Below are positions 1 to 10,200 of a DNA stretch of 64,000 nucleotides, in pieces. The first letter of the stretch is position 1, and every line of letters begins with the position of its first letter. Where the stretch lies: NCBI GenBank assembly GCA_014706295.1, contig JACSVZ010000007.1:62135475-62199474 (forward strand). The letters are read 5' to 3'. The notes under the pieces are model-generated. The model had not been told where the DNA came from, did not search any database, and worked only from the letters and a program-made list of their open reading frames with translations. The translations under genes were made by a program, and so were the position numbers. This stretch comes from Lycocorax pyrrhopterus obiensis (Eukaryota > Chordata > Aves > Passeriformes > Paradisaeidae).

Positions 1-840
1 CCTGAGCTGCTTTGTTGGAACATCCCAGCCCTGTCCCTGCTGCTCCTGGTGGTTTTCCTTGCGTGCTCCCTCTGCAGGAAAGCCAGGAGCTGCTGGAGGA
101 AGGTGAGGGAGGGGGTAAGGGCAGGAGGGTGGTGCCAGGTGGCCATGGGGACAAGGAAGGTCCTTCCCAGACTTTGTCCAGCCCCAGCAGGCAGAGGTGG
201 GTCTGGGCCACGAGGAGAAAACCAGGACAGGCTGAGCATTCCTGGGAATCGGAGTGAGCTGGGCTTTAAGGGATCTTCCAACCCAAACCATTCCACGATT
301 CCCACACGAGCTGCTCCCTGGGGAAGCTCAGCCAGGCCTGAGTGTCTCCAGGAGAGGCCTGAGGTCCCTCTGTCCCTGTCACCACGCTGTCACCCTGTGC
401 CTTGCAGAGATCTGGCAGGAAGGATGGATGCTCCTGCAAGACCTCCAAGCTGCTGTTCCAGCTGAAGGAAAATCCCGACTTGCTGAAGCGCTACCTGAGG
501 CACCTGCACAAGTGCAGGACATCCTCTGTGGAAGTGTTCCAGGTCAGGCTGGATGGGGCTTGGGGCAACCTGGCCTGCTTGGAAATGCCCCTTCCAGAGG
601 GGTTGGACTGGAAGGGCTTTACGGGCTCCTTTCAATCCAAATCTCTCTGTGATTCTCCAGAGGAAAGAGCAAGAAAATCTGGGAAGACTTCGAGGAGGAG
701 GAGGAGACACATTTGGGTCCTTGCCCAGAAATTCCCAGCTCTAACCAGGCTCCCAGGAAGGCTGGACACTGCAGCGGATGGAGCTGTCCCCAAGCACAGG
801 GACAGCACATGTTTGACAATAAAGGTCTGAGGTGAAACTG
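1..840 (+). CDS. 3' end of an unrecognised gene: possible single-pass membrane protein with short cytoplasmic tail (partial)
   Basis: Seen: three exon-like blocks read in one continuous frame, 1-102, 408-542 and 661-744 (TAA stop), each flanked by GT/AG sites (donors at 103 and 543, acceptors ending at 407 and 660) and all joined in phase 0. The first block encodes a hydrophobic helix (around LSLLLLVVFLACSLC) followed by a basic, Cys-rich juxtamembrane stretch. The second contains a Leu/Lys-rich segment (KTSKLLFQLKENPDLLKRYL), and the third a Gly-rich end. An AATAAA lies at 818-823. The N-terminus is off the window. Inference: C-terminus of a type I membrane protein. Caution: the helix coding sequence also looks like a pyrimidine tract ending in CTCTGCAG at 76, so the first exon could instead start at 77. 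I do not recognise the family. In human the convergent neighbour of RTRAF is NID2, but this tail does not resemble nidogen-2. Confidence 0.45.
225..305 (+). repeat. CR1 LINE 3'-tip fragment
   Basis: Contains the CR1 3' terminus (ATCTTCCAACCCAAACCATT followed by an ATTC-type end). It sits in the intron between the first two plus-strand exon blocks. Confidence 0.6.
543..655 (+). repeat. Diverged CR1 LINE 3'-end fragment
   Basis: Reads as a degraded CR1 end (AGGCTGGATGGGGCTTGG, then GACTGGAAGGGCTTTA and TGTGATTC). It fills almost the whole intron between the second and third exon blocks. Confidence 0.55.
818..823 (+). terminator. Poly(A) signal AATAAA for the plus-strand gene
   Basis: Canonical hexamer 74 bases after the TAA at 742-744. 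It supports a plus-strand transcript ending at about 840. Confidence 0.45.
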
Positions 841-965
841 TCTCCGAGGGAAATGGAACACGGAATGGATGCTCTGAGGAATGGAGGGAGTGAGCCCGCG
901 CTGGGGATGCTGCAAAGAGGAAACTGCCTTTCTAAACCCAAGGGAAGGGATTCCTGCCTGGGAAT

Positions 966-1131
966 GGAACTCCCAGAGAAGCTGTGGCTGCCCCTGGATC
1001 CCTGGCAGTGTCCAAGGCCAAGCTGGATGGGCTTGGAGCAGCCTGGGATAGTGCAAGGTGTCCCTGCCCACGGACTGGAGGATCTTTAAGGTCCCTTCCA
1101 ACCCAAACCATCCTGGGATTCTGTGAAATGA
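966..1131 (+). repeat. CR1 LINE 3'-end fragment
   Basis: Near-consensus CR1 3' end from CAGAGAAGCTGTGGCTGCCC to GGGATTCTGTGA. It lies between the poly(A) site of the plus-strand gene and RTRAF exon 3. Confidence 0.85.
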
Positions 1132-1186
1132 ATCAGAAACCCCCACTCCCCTCCCATTTTGAGGTATGAAATGAATTCCCTCATAC

Positions 1187-1286
1187 CATTATCTCCATAT
1201 TCCAGCCTCACAGCCAAGCCAAGAAGCCAATCCACCGTTTCTTGTCGTTCCTGTATTTTGAAGGGACAGTTCACATCTTTCATGTA
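1187..1286 (-). CDS. RTRAF: RTRAF coding exon 3
   Basis: Acceptor CCAG at 1287-1290 and donor GTATGA from 1186 down. It encodes YMKDVNCPFKIQERQ through LEYGDN and leaves one base (G) for the next codon, as in the human gene. Confidence 0.93.
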
Positions 1287-3573
1287 CTGGGGAGCAAAGA
1301 GAAAACAAAACAAATGGATTTTAGTGACCTGGAGGAATCAGCTGGAGGCATAGAACTGTTGTGTGAGCACTCCCTTTCCCACAGGCCCCACAGAAAATCT
1401 TAATTCACAAGAGGTGTCGCTGTGAAATTCCCGCTGTGGCATCTGATCCGTGCTGGAGTGTCCCAATCCAAATCAAATGTGACATCTGGCAATGGAATCT
1501 CCTTTCTAATGGATGTTATTTACTGTCAGACTGCACCCAGGGAAGCCAAAACCCCCTTGCTTTGCTCTCTGCTCGTGTCACAGAGCAAACGGAACAGGGG
1601 AAGGGGGAACAGATTGGAGCAAATCTTCCCACCTGGAATGAAGCTGCCTAAGGCTTCCACAAACCAGAGGATTCCCTGGAGCAGCAGAAGCAGTAATTTT
1701 CACTTTCTTAGGGAATTTGTAAAACAAGAGGGGGGCCAAAAAGTGGCTGAGGTTCTGTCTGTGCTCTTCTGAACCCAGAACACGAGATCCAGCCCTGGCT
1801 GCTGCCAAGGCTCCCAAAAACCGGGACGTGGTGGAGGGACAGGAGTGCCACACAGCTGGGAAAAGCAGGAAAGCAGGGATTCCCTGGCAGTTATGGAGAG
1901 GAGAGCCCAGCCAAGCCAGGAAAGGCACCACTGACACCCCAACAGCTGCCAGGAATTCTGGATATTCCCATTTACCTACGGGGTATTGGAATGATTCGGG
2001 TTTCCCCTGCAAAGCCTGAGCACTGCAGCTCCTGGGCAGTGAGCACAGCAAGTGATTCCAGGGGGAAGAAAAGTGGGATGAACAGGCACTGGGAATTACA
2101 GAGAAGGGAAATGGGAAGCAAGAGGAAAAGCTCAAGAGCCTGCTGGTGACTCCAAATGCTCAGGAGCACAGAGGAGATCACCCAGAGTCCATCTGGATCC
2201 CGAAAATCCATCTGGAATGACAGGAGGTGCAGGGATGGGCTGCAGGAATTTTCCCCCACGTGCTGGCAAGGCCTGCAGGAGCCTCACCCACCTCCTTTTG
2301 GTATGGGAGAAGCATTAATGCAGAAAAAATCTGTTTATTTGCAGTCAACCTTTCTGCTTCAAGAGCTGAACCAAATCAGGCAAAAAAAACCCCAACCAGA
2401 TTAGGACGGATACTCCACCTACTGAACAAACAAAGCCGAGGGAAAACTATGCCCAAAACTCTCCCATTGCAACAAAACTCCCCCAGTTTGGCTTCAATAA
2501 TCCAATTTCAATTCCTAGAAACAGGAGAGTTCAGCAACAGGACAAATATCCTGAGTTATTTCCGTTGCACAACGACAGCAGCTGGGAAAGATCGTTCGCA
2601 CCAGCGCTCGTCTGGAGCAAGGAAATACCTTCTCGAAGGATTTGGGCCACTCATCGCTGTGGATGTTCCTCAGATTCCCTCGGTCCTCGATCTTGTAGTG
2701 TCGGATTTTCTGGTCCTCGAGCCAGACAATGAAATTCCTGAACTCTGTTTCATCTGTGGGGAGGAGGAAACAAGGCAGGAATCAACCAATATCGTAAGTT
2801 TTGAGCCAATTCATACAAATCTTGATGCCTCTGAGCACTTTTGCCATTAAAACCCTATATATATATACATAAAAACCCATTAAAATTGTGTATTCTCTGA
2901 CCAAAAATCAACCCTGAGTGTTTTTCATTTTTCAAACTGGCTGACCTCATTAAAAGGCATCAGCCAACAGATTGTTTTTACTGGGAATATAATTATAACT
3001 TATCAAGCAAAGAAAGAAAGCTGAAAAAACAACAGAGAAATTGAGTTTCTAACTCTGTTGTCGGGACAAACACAACACATGTAACACCAACCCAAATCCC
3101 TCCCAAAAAACACGACATAAATATTGCAGCTGCACATTTTTTCCCTTCACTGTTGACTCCTCTTGCTCGCTGAGCCAAAATCCCGTTATCTGGGAGCCGG
3201 AATTCCACAATTCCCGGGCTGTGGCGCACACGGGGATGTTCAGAGCGGGTGGCACAACCACGCTGTGACAGAACCCGGACAGAGCAGGGCACAGCTCTGG
3301 GGTGTCACTGCTCCCCCAAAGCCCAGCAGGGAGATTCTGGCTCTGGATGAGGTTTAGTCGTGGAATCACGGAATGGTTTGGGTTGGAAGGGACATAAAGC
3401 TCATCCCATCCCATCCCATCCCAGCCCATCCCATGGGCAGGGACACCTTCCACCATCCCAGGTTGCTCCAAGCCCCGTCCGGCCTCCCCCGGGCCCCCTC
3501 GCAGCCCCGCACCCCTGCAGTTGAAGCCGGCGGGGTTGTGGTAGTCGAGAGCCGAGAGCTTGCGGCGGAACAT
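1187..3573 (-). CDS. RTRAF: RTRAF (C14orf166/hCLE/CGI-99), 5' three coding exons; remainder off or missing from the window
   Basis: Role (family knowledge): RNA transcription, translation and transport factor, a subunit of the tRNA-splicing ligase complex with RTCB/DDX1 and an RNA polymerase II-associated protein that shuttles between nucleus and cytoplasm. Seen: exon 1 (3513-3573), exon 2 (2629-2753) and exon 3 (1187-1286) join in frame to about 95 residues. They start MFRRKLSALDYHNP and continue through the diagnostic WLEDQKIRHYKIEDRGNLRN and WLLGLAVRLEYGDN, almost identical to human. Human RTRAF is 244 residues, so about 60% is absent here. The next exon should follow the donor at 1185-1186, but 1-1184 on the minus strand holds nothing resembling it. 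The start is the first ATG after a CCAAT/GC-box CpG promoter. Downstream exons probably lie left of the window, which would place the plus-strand gene tail inside intron 3. Confidence 0.95.
1287..2628 (-). other. RTRAF: RTRAF intron 2
   Basis: 1.3 kb of mostly unique sequence. I recognise no CR1 copy, tandem array or additional exon in it. Confidence 0.85.
2629..2753 (-). CDS. RTRAF: RTRAF coding exon 2
   Basis: Acceptor CCCACAG ends at 2754 and the donor GTATTT starts at 2628. The 125 bases plus one carried from exon 1 give 42 codons, DETEFRNFIVWLEDQK through WPKSFEK. This is the most conserved part of the protein. Confidence 0.95.
2754..3512 (-). other. RTRAF: RTRAF intron 1
   Basis: About 0.76 kb with a short (TA)n run near 2860-2870, an AT-rich middle, and a CR1 fragment at its exon 1-proximal end (3359-3480). 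Confidence 0.85.
3359..3480 (-). repeat. CR1 LINE 3'-end fragment in RTRAF intron 1
   Basis: Starts GGAATGGTTTGGGTTGGAAG and runs to GCTCCAAGCCCCGTCC. It carries a local CCCAT pentamer expansion (3405-3432). It stops about 30 bases from the exon 1 donor. Confidence 0.85.
3513..3573 (-). CDS. RTRAF: RTRAF coding exon 1 with start codon
   Basis: ATG at 3571-3573, 20 codons (MFRRKLSALDYHNPAGFNC plus Arg) and one carried base. The donor is GTGCGG from 3512. The boundary matches the human NC(K/R)-DETEF junction. Confidence 0.95.
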
Positions 3574-3960
3574 GGTCCCGGTGCCGGAGCCGGCCCCGAT
3601 CCCGGTGCCGATCCCGGTGCCGATCCCGATCCCGGTGCCGATCCCGATCCCGGCGCAGCCTCCCCCACTCAGGCCGCGCCGACGGCACCGCACGGACCGG
3701 AAGAACGGAAACGCCCGCCCCCCCGCCTCGCGTTCGGCTCGCCCATTGGTCAGCGCGCTGAGCGGCGGTCGTCTTGACCAATCAGAGGGCGGAACGGGCT
3801 GCCGGGAGGGGAAGTGGCGGCTCGGGCTCGGGTAGGGGCGCGGCGGGGAGGGGGCGGAGCCTGGAGGGGGCGGATCCCGGCGGGGGCGTGGCTTTGTGAC
3901 GAGCGGCTGGGGCGGGGCCTGGTGGGGCGGGGCGGGGCCTGGCCACGGGGTCCGCCCAGC
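3574..3960 (-). promoter_or_regulatory. RTRAF: RTRAF CpG-island promoter and 5' UTR
   Basis: GC-rich, CpG-dense block directly upstream of the ATG. It shows a CCAAT box on the minus strand (ATTGG at 3745-3749), a second in the opposite sense (CCAAT at 3778-3782), and clustered GC boxes (GGGGCGG-type) at about 3849-3942. No TATA box is evident. The spacing suits NF-Y/Sp1-driven housekeeping transcription starting at about 3660-3740, although the exact start cannot be seen. Confidence 0.75.
3590..3655 (-). repeat. Short GATCCC/GGTGCC repeat in RTRAF 5' UTR
   Basis: Imperfect 6- and 12-bp units (GATCCCGGTGCC on the plus strand) end about 20 bases before the start codon. The mRNA-sense strand therefore has repeated GGG tracts. 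Confidence 0.8.
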
Positions 3961-3976
3961 GGGGAACTGGGATGCG

Positions 3977-4874
3977 CACTGAGCTGTACTGGGAGCGCTG
4001 GGAGCTGTACTGAGAGCATTGATCTGTACTGGGAGCTCTAGGAGCTGTACTGGGAGCACTGGGGGATACTGGGAGCACTGAGCTGTACTGGGAGCGCTGG
4101 GAGCTGTACTGGGGGATACTGGGAGCATTGGTCTGTACTGGGAGCTGTCCTGGGAGCGGTACTGGAGGGTACTGGGAAGGCTGGGAGCTTTACTGAGAGC
4201 TGTACTGGAAGTACTGGGAGCACTGGGAGCTGTACTGGAGAGCTGTTCTGGGAGAACTGGGCTGTACTGGGGAGCACTGGAGAGCACTGAGCTGTACTGG
4301 GAACACTGGGAGTTGTACTGGGGGGTACTGGGAGCACGGAGCTCTTACTGGGGAGCACGGGGAGCACTGTGCTGTACTGGGGAGCAGTGGGAAGCATTAA
4401 ACTGTACTGGGGAGCACTGGCGAGCAGTGAGCTGTACTGGGGAGCAGTGGGCAGCACTGGGAAGCACTGAGCTGAACTGGGGAGAACTGGGGAGCATTGA
4501 GCTGTACTGGGGAGCACTGGGGGTTACTGGGAGCACTGTGCTGTACTGGGGAGCACTGGAGAGCAACGATCTGTACTGGGGAGCAATGGGAAGCACTGAG
4601 CTGAACTGGGGAGCAGTGATCTGTACTGGGCAGCACTGGGAAGCACTGAGCTGAACTGGGGAGCAGTGATCTGTACTGGGGAGCACTGGGAAGCACTGAG
4701 CTGAACTGGGGAGCAGTGATCTGTACTGGGGAGCACTGGGAAGCACTGAGCTGAACTGGGGAGCACTGATCTGTACTGGGGAGCAATGGGCAGCACTGAG
4801 CTGAAGTGAGGAGCAGTGATCTGTACTGGGCAGCACTGAGCTGAACTGGGGAGCAGTGATCGGTACTGGGGAGC
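3977..4874. repeat. Minisatellite upstream of RTRAF: CTGTACTGGGAGCACTGGGAG family, about 50-bp higher-order units
   Basis: About 0.9 kb of GAGCTGTACTGGG/GAGCACTGG variants. From about 4604 to 4860 they form ordered 50-bp units (CAGTGATCTGTACTGGG then AGCACTGAGCTGAACTGG). Open frames across it are repeat artefacts. Confidence 0.95.
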
Positions 4875-5277
4875 CGCCAGGTGAAGGCTGCCAGCTGGAG
4901 GTTTTTCTCCCGGCTGGTTTTCCCTGGAAAAGGCGCTGAGCTCCGGCTGGGAGCGAGGCCGCCCCCGTGCCCCCGCCCCGCTGGCTGGGGTGGCACTTTG
5001 CAGACAGCCGAGTGCTGCCAGCGTGACGAGCCGATGCAATATTCATCCCGACATTTCCCTCCGTGCCAGCCCTTCCCAGCGCTCCAGCTGGCACCGGCTG
5101 CAGGATGGCACCGGGATGAGCCAACCCCTTCCGTGGCCTCGGGGGGATCCAGGGGGGCTCTGCCTCCCTTTCCCTGTAAGGCCATTCCTCTCCCATCCGC
5201 TGGATCTCCTCCAGCTTCTCCCTGGAGTGGTTTGAGCAGGGCAGGGAGTCCCTGTCACCTCAGCTTCCTTCAGTTTT

Positions 5278-5560
5278 CATGGAATCCCAGAATTCCAGGA
5301 TGGTTTGTGTTGGAAGGGACCTTAAAGCCCATCCTGCCGTGGCAGGGACACCTTCCACTATCCCAGGTTGCTCCAAGCCCCGTCCAACCTGGCCTGGAAC
5401 ATTTCCAGGGATCCAGGGGCAGCCACAGTTTCTCTGGGCACCCTGTGCCAGGGCCTCACCTCCCTCCCAGCCAGGAATTCCATATATCCAACCTAAACTT
5501 CCACTCTTTCAGTTTGAACCCGTTATTCCTCGTCCTGTCGCTGCAGTTCCTGAGGACGTG
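5278..5560 (-). repeat. CR1 LINE 3'-end copy
   Basis: Begins TGGAATCCCAGAATTCCAGG and extends past the CAGGGCCTCACC segment to a TTTGAACCCGTTATTCC end, a slightly longer CR1 piece than most here. Confidence 0.9.
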
Positions 5561-6550
5561 TCCCTCTCGCCGCTGGAGCCAGCAGTGACAGGCAACGGAG
5601 CAGGGCAGGCACAACAACTCCAGCACGGATCAAAGGAGCTTGGGACCGTCCCCACGGTGCCCTCAGCCACACGAGTGTCACACACTGCCCACGCCACCGA
5701 GAGTGACGAGGATGGACAGAGAGAAACCTCTGCTTTCCGCCCCTCCTGCCTTCATCGCCCTCAGAGCAGCCCTTCACAACCCATCCCTGGATTTCACCCC
5801 GGATTTGAGAATCCCCTCGTTCCCGGGTGGGTCCAGCCCTTCCCGCAGCACCACCCGGCACAAATCCCTGCCCAGGAGATGGGTTGGGCTCCTCCTGTCC
5901 CCGCTGCAGAGCTGCCGGGCTTGTTGCAGCTAATGAACGCAATTAGCGCAGATGGGTTTGTTGTCATTAGGGAGCCGGGCAGGGCCTGGCTGCGGCGCGG
6001 GGCTGGGAGCAGCATCTCGCCCACGCTCTCCATGGCAGCTCCACACCTCCTCCTGCTCGCCAGATGCTGCTGGCTCCGAGGTGCTGCTGCTCCCGAGCTG
6101 AAGCCTGGGGAGGTGAGGATGGAAGGGAGCCAGGAGGTTTGGAGCAGCTGAGCTGCCTGGCAGGCGAGGAGGGACTTGGCTCGTTCCTTCCCTGTGACAC
6201 CATTTTGCTTTTGAGCTGCTCTGATGGGCACGGAAAAGGATGGAGGGGCTGGGAGTTGATCTTGCTGCTCGTCAAGATGCTTGGAAAACTGGAATATCAA
6301 CACAGATCCATGGTGGGCTCAGTGCTGGTGGTTTTATTGCAGAAGCCACGGTGCCACCTTGTTCCCAGCCCCAGGAATGAGCTGAGGCCAAGCAGCCTCA
6401 AACTGTGTCCAGCAGCTTTGCTGGGAAAATATTCCCCCCTGAGGGTCCCGTGAAACCGGAGGGAAAATTCAGGATGTGGAGAATTTGGTTGGAGCAGAGG
6501 ATGTTTGATTCTGTGATCAGGAGGTGTTTTGGCAGTAGAATGAGGGAGAA

Positions 6551-7015
6551 TCATGGAATCACAGAACCCTGGAATGGTTTGTGTTGGAAGGGACCTTAAA
6601 AATCATCCAGTGCCACCCCCTGCCATGGGCAGGGGCACCTTCCACTATCCCAGGCTGCTCCAAGCCCCGTCCAACCTGGCCTTGGACACTTCCAGGGATC
6701 CAGGGGCAGCCCCAGCTTCTCTGGGCACCCTGTGCCAGGGCCTCATCAAATATTTCTTCCTCACATCTAGTCTGAATCAACCGTCTTTTAGTTTAAAACC
6801 CTTTTTGCTGTCACTCCAGGCCCCATAAAAATCTGTCCTTCTTTATAAGGTTCCTTCAGGCCCTGGAAGGGGCTCTGAGCTCTCCCTGGAGCCTTCTCCT
6901 CTCCAGGTGAGCACCCCCAGCTCTCCCAGCCTGGCTCCAGAGCAGAGGGGCTCCAGCCCTTGGAGCAGCTCCGTGGCCTCCTCTGGATTTGCTCCTGTGC
7001 TGAGTGCCAGGGCTG
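6551..7015 (-). repeat. CR1 LINE copy, about 0.46 kb
   Basis: One of the longest copies in the window. It covers the 3' end (GGAATGGTTTGTGTTGGAAG) and continues into the region reading GAAGGGGCTCTGAGCTCTCC and CCCTTGGAGCAGCTCCG. Confidence 0.9.
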
Positions 7016-7299
7016 GGAGGAGAAGGAAGGAGAGGGGAGAAGGGATGGACGATGAAGTTGGGAATTTTAGGTGTCTCAATTTCTGAGCAAGGAGCAATGC
7101 CCCACCCTGATCGAGCCTGTTCTCCCCTGAATGCCTCGTCCTGAGGGAACAAAAAGCTGCTGAAACCCCAAGAGGCACCAAACCTCCTGCTAAACCCTCC
7201 CTGAGTGGGAAACCCCCTTGGGGACTGCATCCAACCACAACCAGGCCGGGATCCCACCTCCCCAGAGGTCGACATGCACAGAGCAGCATCTCCGAAGGG

Positions 7300-10200
7300 T
7301 TGAAACAGATCCAAAAGTTTATTTCCAACGAGTACACAGACCACGTGGGATGGGGATGCGCTACACCACGACTGGCTTTCGCCTGCAACCACCCCCCTCC
7401 CCAAAATCCTGCTGCTGGCAGGGTGGCAAAGCACGGACAGACTTGCCACCGGCAACCTCAGCAGACAATAAAAGTCCTTTTTCCAGTACTCCAGATATTT
7501 TTTTTCTTGAAAAGCCTGGGGGTAGTGGAATGTTGTGTGAGACCAGGCTGGAAATCCAGCGTTGGGATGGAGGGGTGGCTGGGATTTTTGTCGTGAGGAG
7601 GGGAAACAACCTTGGCAGGCGATCTCTGCTTGGCTGACAAAGGCAGATCTGTGTGGATAGAAATCCTGGGGTGAAACACCTGGCAGCACACCAATGGCAA
7701 CACCACGACCGACAGAAAATCAGGCCCAGCAACGTAAAACGCCTTCGATGAGTAGTTTGGGTTAATTCAAAATCTCCCCCTCCCCACTCCCCCGTAGTCA
7801 TGCAGGTTTATTTCGTCGTCTAAGTTATCAAGAACTCGAGTTGTAAAAGAGGCAAGTCATTTAAAAAAATTGTCACAAGCCACTTTTGTGACAGCGTTTG
7901 AGAAGGGGTGGGGTGGGAGTCCCGGGTCAGACCGGCTGCGCTGCACTCTCTGTGACAGTAAATCAGATCCAAAGGAAAAGGCAAAACCCAGGATGGGGTT
8001 TTTACATCTCTGCCTGGTAACACCAGGAGTGAAACCAGCTGCAGAGCAAACCACTTCATCCACCCTTCACCCTAAAGCTACGGGAGCTGTAGTAAAAACA
8101 CCAAAAATTGGGGGAATCGGGGGGGGCTGGAACCATCTAGGCTACTCGTGGCTTATAAACATTCCCAGATGCCAAAAGTTTGGAGTCCAGTGTGAGAAGA
8201 ACTGGCCTTCTCCGTAGAAGAACTAGAAAAAGAGTATGAAAAGGTAGAAAAACCAAAAAGCACTTTTTTATGGGCTAGAAAGAGTCACCAAAAGGTACCT
8301 AAAGACTTTTGCCCTCCCGGATCCACAGGGATTTCTAAGCTTACACCTGATTCAGAACTGGTCCAGCGGGGTCACTGCAGACCCCCAAACCCCTTTTGTA
8401 CCTAAACTCATTTTGTACCTAAATCCCCACGTTATGATTCCCAAAGGGGTGATTCCCAAAGCTTCCCAGGAGGACAGATGAGCGGGGAAAGCCAGGAGGT
8501 GCTAGACGAGCCACATCCACAAAAGTCTGGACCCAAGGAGGAGCCCAAAAAGGTGGCACATGTCCCCCGAGAGCTGGGAGCGGGTGAAGCTGGCCTGGGA
8601 ATAACTCCCCAGCCTGGCCCGGAGCCCAGGCCGTGTGTAAACAGGGAATCAGGCACCTCCGGGAAGGGGCGGCCCCACGGCTCCCGGGGCTGCTCCCCTG
8701 GCCCTTCCCAACGCGGTGAGGGGGCAGTGGGAATGGGAGAGGCGGTGGGTGCGGGAAGGGGCAGGAGCGTCCCACCATAGAGCAGCATCCCAGTGTGGGG
8801 CAGCATCCCATTGTGGAGCAGCATCCCATGGAGGAGCAGCATCCCATGGAGGAGCAGCATTCCATTGTGGAGCAGCATCCCATGGAGGAGCAGCATCCCG
8901 TGGTGGGGCAGCATCCCATTGTGGGGCTGTATCCTACCATGCAGCAGCATCCCGTGGTGGGGCAGCATCCCATTGTTGGGCTGTATCCCACCATGGAGCA
9001 GCATCCCATTGTGGGGCAGCATCCCATTGTGGGGCTGTATCCTACCATGGAGCAGCATCCCATGGTGGGGTAGCATCCCATTGTGAGGCTGTATCCCATT
9101 GTGGGGCAGCATCCCACTGTGGGGCTGTATCCTACCATGGAGCAGCATCCCACCATGGAGCTGTATCCCACCATGGAGCAGCATCCCACCACGGAGCTGT
9201 ATCCCATGGTGGGGCAGCATCCCTTGGAAAGCAGCATCCCACCATGGAGCTGTATCCTACCATGGAGCAGCATCCCATTGTGGAGCAGCATCCCATGGAG
9301 GAGCAGCATCCCATGGAGGAGCAGCATTCCATGGAGGAGCAGCATCCCATTGTGGAGCAGCATCCCATTTTGGAGCAGCATCCCACAGTGGGGCTGTATC
9401 CCACCATGGAGCAGCATCCCATTGTGGAGCAGCATCCCATGGATGAGCAGCATTCCATGGAGGAGCAGCATCCCATGGTGGAGCAGCATCCCACCATGGA
9501 GCAGCATCCCATAGTGGGGCAGTACCCCAGTATAGGGCAGTGTCCCACCATGGAGCAGCGTCCCAGTATGGAGCACTATCCCAGTATGGGGCAGCATCCC
9601 ACCAAGGGGCAGCATCCTAGACTGGAGCAGCATCCCATGGTGGAGCAAAATCCCATGGTGGGACAGCATTCCACTGTGGAGCAGCATCCCATGGAGGAGC
9701 AGCATCCCATGGAGGAGCAGCATCCCATTTTGGAGCAGCATCCCACCATGGAGGCGTATCCCCCCATGGAGCAGCATCCCAGTATGGAGCACTACCCCAG
9801 TCTGGGGCAGCATCCCATGATGGGATAGCATTCCACCATGGGGCTGCATCCTACCACGGAGCAGCATCCCATTTTGGAGCAGCATCCCACCACGGAGCAG
9901 CAGCATCCCACCACAAAGCAGCATCCCAGCACTGAACAACATCCCAGCAACATTCCAGACCAGCCCCAAGGGAAGGAAGTGCTACCAGGAACCGGGAGAA
10001 GAGCAGGACCAAGCGAGGAGGGCAGAGGCACAGAGGTGTAGGAGGAAGGAAAGACCCGGAAAGAAGTGGTCGACTGATTTTCGGATTTCTGGCTCGCCCT
10101 GCAGCCGGGCTGGCACCTGCCCTGTGGCAGGAGGTATTTCAGGCACATCTAAGGCATCTCAGGAGCTCTCTTTGCTTTCAGAATCGCCTCTGTTCCCTCC

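Larger units (their letters stand above)
4875..7300. other. Intergenic between RTRAF and GNG2
   Basis: Contains two CR1 copies (5278-5560 and 6551-7015). The rest is unique sequence with no exon I can support. A small AT-rich patch with TAATGA/AATTAG motifs lies at 5928-5972. Confidence 0.7.

Noticed and set aside
3049..4287. 412-codon minus-strand frame that contains RTRAF exon 1
   Set aside because: Its upstream part is minisatellite and promoter, and its downstream part reads into intron 1. Only the exon 1 codons are real coding sequence.
6551..7015. Search for a CR1 reverse-transcriptase open frame near the longest copies (also 45438-45900)
   Set aside because: All CR1 copies are under 0.5 kb and limited to the 3' region. 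No polymerase motifs are present.
8419..9969. Minus-strand open frame of 516 codons (Gly-Met-Leu-Leu-His repeats) and plus-strand 370-codon frame
   Set aside because: They coincide exactly with the 18-bp minisatellite, whose period is a multiple of three. Frames are open on both strands with no non-repeat domain.
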